Made by a program: the position numbers and the translations under genes. Under the pieces are notes generated by a model, which was not told where the DNA came from, did not search any database, and worked only from the letters and a program-made list of their open reading frames with translations. Shown piece after piece: positions 60,741 through 64,000 of a stretch of 64,000 nt of DNA; positions within the stretch are counted from its first letter, which is position 1; each line of letters starts with the position of its first letter. Source of the stretch: NZ13-RE01 sp049718665 (lineage in GTDB: Bacteria; Dictyoglomota; Dictyoglomia; Dictyoglomales; Dictyoglomaceae); contig JBNARO010000001.1 in NCBI GenBank assembly GCA_049718665.1, forward strand, positions 1 to 64,000, written 5' to 3'.

Positions 60741-63302
60741 CTATTTCAGTTCTGCCCAATTTTTCCCAATAGATAATTCTACTTTTAAAGGAACAGTAAG
60801 ATTAACTACATTTTCCATTTTTTCTTTTGCCATGTTTCCTACAAATTCTACCTCTTCCTCAGGAACTTCTAATATTAACTCATCATGAATTTGAAGAATA
60901 ATTCTCGATCTTAAATTTCTCTTTTCAAGCTCTTTATAAATTTCAATCATGCTTAGTTTTATTATATCCGCAGAAGTTCCTTGAATGGGAGAATTTATAG
61001 CAATCCTTTCCGAAAGCTGTCTTAATTGTCTATTGGCACTATTTATCTCAGGAAGATATCTTTTCCTTCCAAACAAAGTTTTTACATACCCCTTCTCTCG
61101 TGCGGTCTTTAATGTCTCCTCAATGTATTCATAGACCTTTGGATAATGCTGAAAATATCTCTCTATAAATTTCTCACATTCTTCTACAGAAAGACCTGTG
61201 GTTTCTGAAAGTCCCTTAGGAGTAATTCCATATATTATTCCAAAGTTTACCGCTTTAGCTTTTGATCTCAAATTATCATCCACATCTTTTTCAGGAACTC
61301 CAAAAATCTCCTCTGCAGTCCTTTTATGAATATCCTTTCCCTCTAAAAATGCTTTTATTAATTTCTCCTCAGAGGAAAAATAGGCAAGAATCCTTAGCTC
61401 AATTTGAGAATAATCTAAGGAGAGGAAATACCATCCATCTTCAGGAATAAAAGCCCTCCTTATTTTTTTCCCCTCTTCACTTCTTATGGGTATATTCTGA
61501 AGATTTGGTTCACTACTACTTAATCTTCCTGTAGATGTTCCTGTAGGATTAAAACTACTATGAAGTCTTTGGGTTTTTGGATTTACCAAAAGAGGAATAG
61601 CATCTACATAAGTGCTCTTAAGCTTATAAAATTCTCTATATTCTAAAATTTTTTTTATTATAGGATGAAGTCCTATTAAGCCCTGAAGAATTTCTTGAGA
61701 TGTGGAATAACCTGTTCTTCCTTTTTTTCCTGCAGGAAGTTTTAGCCTTTCAAAAAGAATTTCTGAAAGTTGTTTAGGAGAGTTTATATTAAATCTTACT
61801 CCTGCCAATTGATATATCTCTTCCTCTAAATTCTTCAGTCTTTCTTCCCACTCCTTAGAAAGGAGAGTAATGTAAGAAAGATCTACCTTTATCCCATATC
61901 TTTCCATAGAGCTTAGGACAGGAATCAGAGGAATCTCAATCTCCCAAAATACCTTCTCTAACTCTTCTTGATATAACCTTTTCTCTAATATTTCTCTCAA
62001 CTCTATAAGATATCCTGCTTGAGTCTGGGGAAGAACATTTGTATCTCCAAAATACTCTGCAATAAGAGTGGGAAGAGAATGATTTTGTCTCTCAGGATTT
62101 AAGAGATAACTTGCAAGGCTAACATCAAAAACTTCTCCCAAAATTTTTACTGGGAAAAGTTTTAAGTCCTTTTGAATATAAGAGCCAATTTTTTTAACAT
62201 AAGAAGATGAAAAGATCTTTTGCAAACTCTCTTTATATTTATCTATCTCCAATGCAGATAAATAATATCCTTCTTTTTCCTGAAAAGAGAAAGAAAGCCC
62301 CTCTATACTCTTTTCTCCTAAAAATTTAAAAGCAAAAACCTCCTTCTCCTCAGCAATCTTAGCAAAATCTTCAGGAATAGAGCATAAAATAATCTGTGGA
62401 GATGTCTCTATATTAGGGAAAATTTTTACTATAACACTTTTCATTTCAAATCTTTCCAAAAATCTTAAAAGTTCTTCCTTTTTGAGATCCTCTTTATTAA
62501 AGGGTTTTAACGAAATCTTTCTTGGTAAAACTTGCAAAGTTACTAACTTTATATTTCTTTCTAAAATATCCCAGTTTTCTTCTATACTTTTTTTAATATC
62601 CTCATCAAAATCCTTTAATTTAATCTTTAATGTCTCTAAGGAAGAAATCTTTTCTAAAATTTTTACTGCCTTTTTTGGTCCAATCCCTGGTATGCCTGGA
62701 ATATTATCAGAATTGTCTCCTACAAGAACTTTAAACAAAGGTATTTTTGATGGTGGAACTCCAAATCTTTCCTTTACTTTCTCAACATCGTATACTATAA
62801 ATTCTGTAATTCCTCTTTGAGGATGAATAAGAAAACAATTATCACAAACTAATTGAAGAAGGTCCAAATCTCCTGAAAGAATATATATTTTTTTATCTTT
62901 ATTCTGATAAACCACAGTAGCAATTAAATCATCCGCCTCAAGTCCTGGTTCTTCCAATATAGGGATATTTACTATTTTTAAAAATTCTCTTATCCAGGGG
63001 ATTTGCCTTCTTAGATCATCACCCATAGTAGGTCTTTGTGCCTTATATTCTTTATAAATTCTATGTCTAAAAGTAGGCTGAGGGAGATCAAAAGCAGATA
63101 TTAAATAATCTGGTTTAAACTCATCAATAGCATTAAGAAAAATACGAATAAAGCCATATAAGGCATTAGTTATCTCTCCACTCTTGGTTTTAAGAGAAGG
63201 AAGAGCATAATATACTCTGTAAATTATACTGGATGCATCAATAAGAAGGATTTTTTCTTCTTTTTTATCTTCTATTAATTCCCATAAACTTTTTTGCTCC
63301 AT
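60741..63302 (-). CDS. polA: DNA polymerase I (family A)
   Basis: An 853-residue polymerase. N-terminal 5'-3' exonuclease (LLIDASSIIYRVYYALPS to the helix-hairpin-helix GIPGIGPKKAVKIL near 200). The middle domain (about 300-440) has the 3'-5' exonuclease fold remnant but no DxE at its first motif (VFAFKFLGEKSIEGLSFSF), so proofreading is probably absent. The polymerase domain has motif A LSLDYSQIELRILAYFS, motif B RSKAKAVNFGIIYGITPKGL and motif C QIHDELILEVPEEE. It is preceded directly by radC. Confidence 0.95.
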   Translation of the reverse strand: MEQKSLWELIEDKKEEKILLIDASSIIYRVYYALPSLKTKSGEITNALYGFIRIFLNAIDEFKPDYLISAFDLPQPTFRHRIYKEYKAQRPTMGDDLRRQIPWIREFLKIVNIPILEEPGLEADDLIATVVYQNKDKKIYILSGDLDLLQLVCDNCFLIHPQRGITEFIVYDVEKVKERFGVPPSKIPLFKVLVGDNSDNIPGIPGIGPKKAVKILEKISSLETLKIKLKDFDEDIKKSIEENWDILERNIKLVTLQVLPRKISLKPFNKEDLKKEELLRFLERFEMKSVIVKIFPNIETSPQIILCSIPEDFAKIAEEKEVFAFKFLGEKSIEGLSFSFQEKEGYYLSALEIDKYKESLQKIFSSSYVKKIGSYIQKDLKLFPVKILGEVFDVSLASYLLNPERQNHSLPTLIAEYFGDTNVLPQTQAGYLIELREILEKRLYQEELEKVFWEIEIPLIPVLSSMERYGIKVDLSYITLLSKEWEERLKNLEEEIYQLAGVRFNINSPKQLSEILFERLKLPAGKKGRTGYSTSQEILQGLIGLHPIIKKILEYREFYKLKSTYVDAIPLLVNPKTQRLHSSFNPTGTSTGRLSSSEPNLQNIPIRSEEGKKIRRAFIPEDGWYFLSLDYSQIELRILAYFSSEEKLIKAFLEGKDIHKRTAEEIFGVPEKDVDDNLRSKAKAVNFGIIYGITPKGLSETTGLSVEECEKFIERYFQHYPKVYEYIEETLKTAREKGYVKTLFGRKRYLPEINSANRQLRQLSERIAINSPIQGTSADIIKLSMIEIYKELEKRNLRSRIILQIHDELILEVPEEEVEFVGNMAKEKMENVVNLTVPLKVELSIGKNWAELK

Positions 63303-63983
63303 CTAAATATAATTCTTCTCCTTTAAGCTTATATATCCTCCATTTCCTATGATTAGATGATCTAAGATCTCTAATCCTATAATCTTTCCCGCCTCTATTA
63401 TTCTTTTAGTAAATATTATATCTTCTTCGCTGGGATTTAAATCTCCAGAAGGGTGATTATGCGCCAATATAAGTTTTACAGCATTTTCCTGTAGAGCATA
63501 TCTTAAGATTTCCCGAGGCTGAGCATAGACTACATTTAAATTTCCCTTTGCTATAAGTCTTTTGCTTAGACAACGATTTTTTGTATTCAAATAGGCACAG
63601 AAAAGATGTTCCTCAGAGAGGTTTAAAAAATCCTCTTGAAAAAGTAGAAAGGCAGATTCTGGGTTTTGAATACTCTTCTGGAAAAATTCTCTTTTATCCA
63701 AAAATATTCTTTTCCCAAGCTCTATACTTGCCTTTATTTGAATAGCCTTTGTAATCCCTACTCCCGGATATTTTATTAATTCTCCTATTCCTACTTCTGA
63801 AAGCCTTTTTAAGCTTCCAAATTCTGAGAGAATCTTTTGAGCTAATTCTAATACTGATAAATTCTTACTTCCTGTTCTAAGAATTATAGCAAGAAGCTCA
63901 CAATCTGATAAATTTTGACCTCCATAATGAAGAAGTCTTTCCCTTGGTTTTTCATTTTCAGGAAGATTCTTTATCTTACTCAT
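63303..63983 (-). CDS. radC: RadC/MPN-domain JAMM protein
   Basis: A 226-residue RadC-family protein: N-terminal helix-hairpin-helix region (SCELLAIILRTGS-type block DCELLAIILRTGSKNLSV, then VGIGELIKYPGVG) and a C-terminal JAMM metalloprotease-like domain with the metal motif LAHNHPSGDLNPSEED. Its actual function is uncertain despite the name. First gene visible in the repair operon. There is no Shine-Dalgarno before its ATG, and a TGA overlaps it, so it may be coupled to a gene beyond the window; AAGGAGGA at 63990-63997 on the plus strand may instead serve a divergent gene. Confidence 0.9.
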   Translation of the reverse strand: MSKIKNLPENEKPRERLLHYGGQNLSDCELLAIILRTGSKNLSVLELAQKILSEFGSLKRLSEVGIGELIKYPGVGITKAIQIKASIELGKRIFLDKREFFQKSIQNPESAFLLFQEDFLNLSEEHLFCAYLNTKNRCLSKRLIAKGNLNVVYAQPREILRYALQENAVKLILAHNHPSGDLNPSEEDIIFTKRIIEAGKIIGLEILDHLIIGNGGYISLKEKNYI

Positions 63984-64000
63984 TTTCAGAAGGAGGAATT

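Noticed and set aside
1..64000. CRISPR array or phage-defence cluster
   Set aside because: No regularly spaced direct repeats or cas genes were seen; the only nuclease candidates are the broken TnpB and a stand-alone HNH protein without a defence context.

Overview
Organism. The window looks like a chromosomal segment from an AT-rich, anaerobic, saccharolytic hyperthermophile of the Dictyoglomus lineage. Three things support this: a full-length reverse gyrase, a GH57 amylase that (from memory, not from a search) closely resembles the founding GH57 enzyme AmyA of Dictyoglomus thermophilum, and a dense set of sugar ABC importers with LacI-type regulators. The AmyA match looks clearly less than identical, so this is more likely a relative than that strain. 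A probable outer-membrane barrel protein next to a LolA-like protein suggests a diderm envelope. Layout. 1-54 is the end of a small inverted-repeat element. 75-1537 holds a patatin-like lipase and a nitroreductase. 1556-3726 is a decayed IS607-type element (serine transposase plus interrupted TnpB and a probable guide-RNA scaffold). 3737-4220 is a solo non-coding element with 14-bp inverted repeats and a 10-bp target duplication, placed at the very end of htpX. 4210-5699 is htpX-lemA. 5750-13005 is an alpha-glucoside operon on the minus strand: binding protein, two permeases, LacI regulator, GH65 phosphorylase and adenosylhomocysteinase, with a strong promoter and two operator-like palindromes. 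13158-17666 is reverse gyrase followed by a KaiC/RAD55-like ATPase and its HTH partner; hsp20 lies upstream. 18259-23465 is the most striking feature: a complete LsrB/RhaS-type sugar ABC transporter bracketed by two inverted copies of the same small element, the whole flanked by a perfect 10-bp direct repeat. 23487-30536 is a second LacI gene and a family-5 (Dpp/Opp-type) ABC importer. 30537-41110 carries a Cys-rich protein, PhoU, an odd ammonia-lyase-like protein, nucleoside kinases, butyrate kinase, a ClpC-like ATPase, an HPr-kinase-like P-loop protein and an inositol-phosphatase-family protein. 41125-46381 holds three tRNA genes, two GH57 enzymes and a lone MalK/MsmK-type ATPase. 46430-53895 is envelope and ion-transport related (LysM, Ca2+-type P-ATPase, MscS, HNH, sugar transferase, barrel protein, LolA-like). 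53912-63983 is a seven-gene operon of DNA repair and replication genes ending in a ROK glucokinase. How the genes work together. Oligosaccharides are probably imported by three ABC systems. Of these, the alpha-glucoside system has no ATPase of its own and probably borrows the lone MsmK-type ATPase at 44963-46075. Sugars then enter metabolism through GH65 phosphorolysis and ROK glucokinase, and glucan is handled by the two GH57 enzymes. Reverse gyrase, Hsp20, the ClpC-like ATPase, HtpX and the UvrAB/PolA/RadC/Ogt operon form a heat- and DNA-damage maintenance set. No CRISPR array, rRNA or complete autonomous transposase for the small elements was seen. Repeat and promoter calls were made by eye; no searches or folding programs were run.
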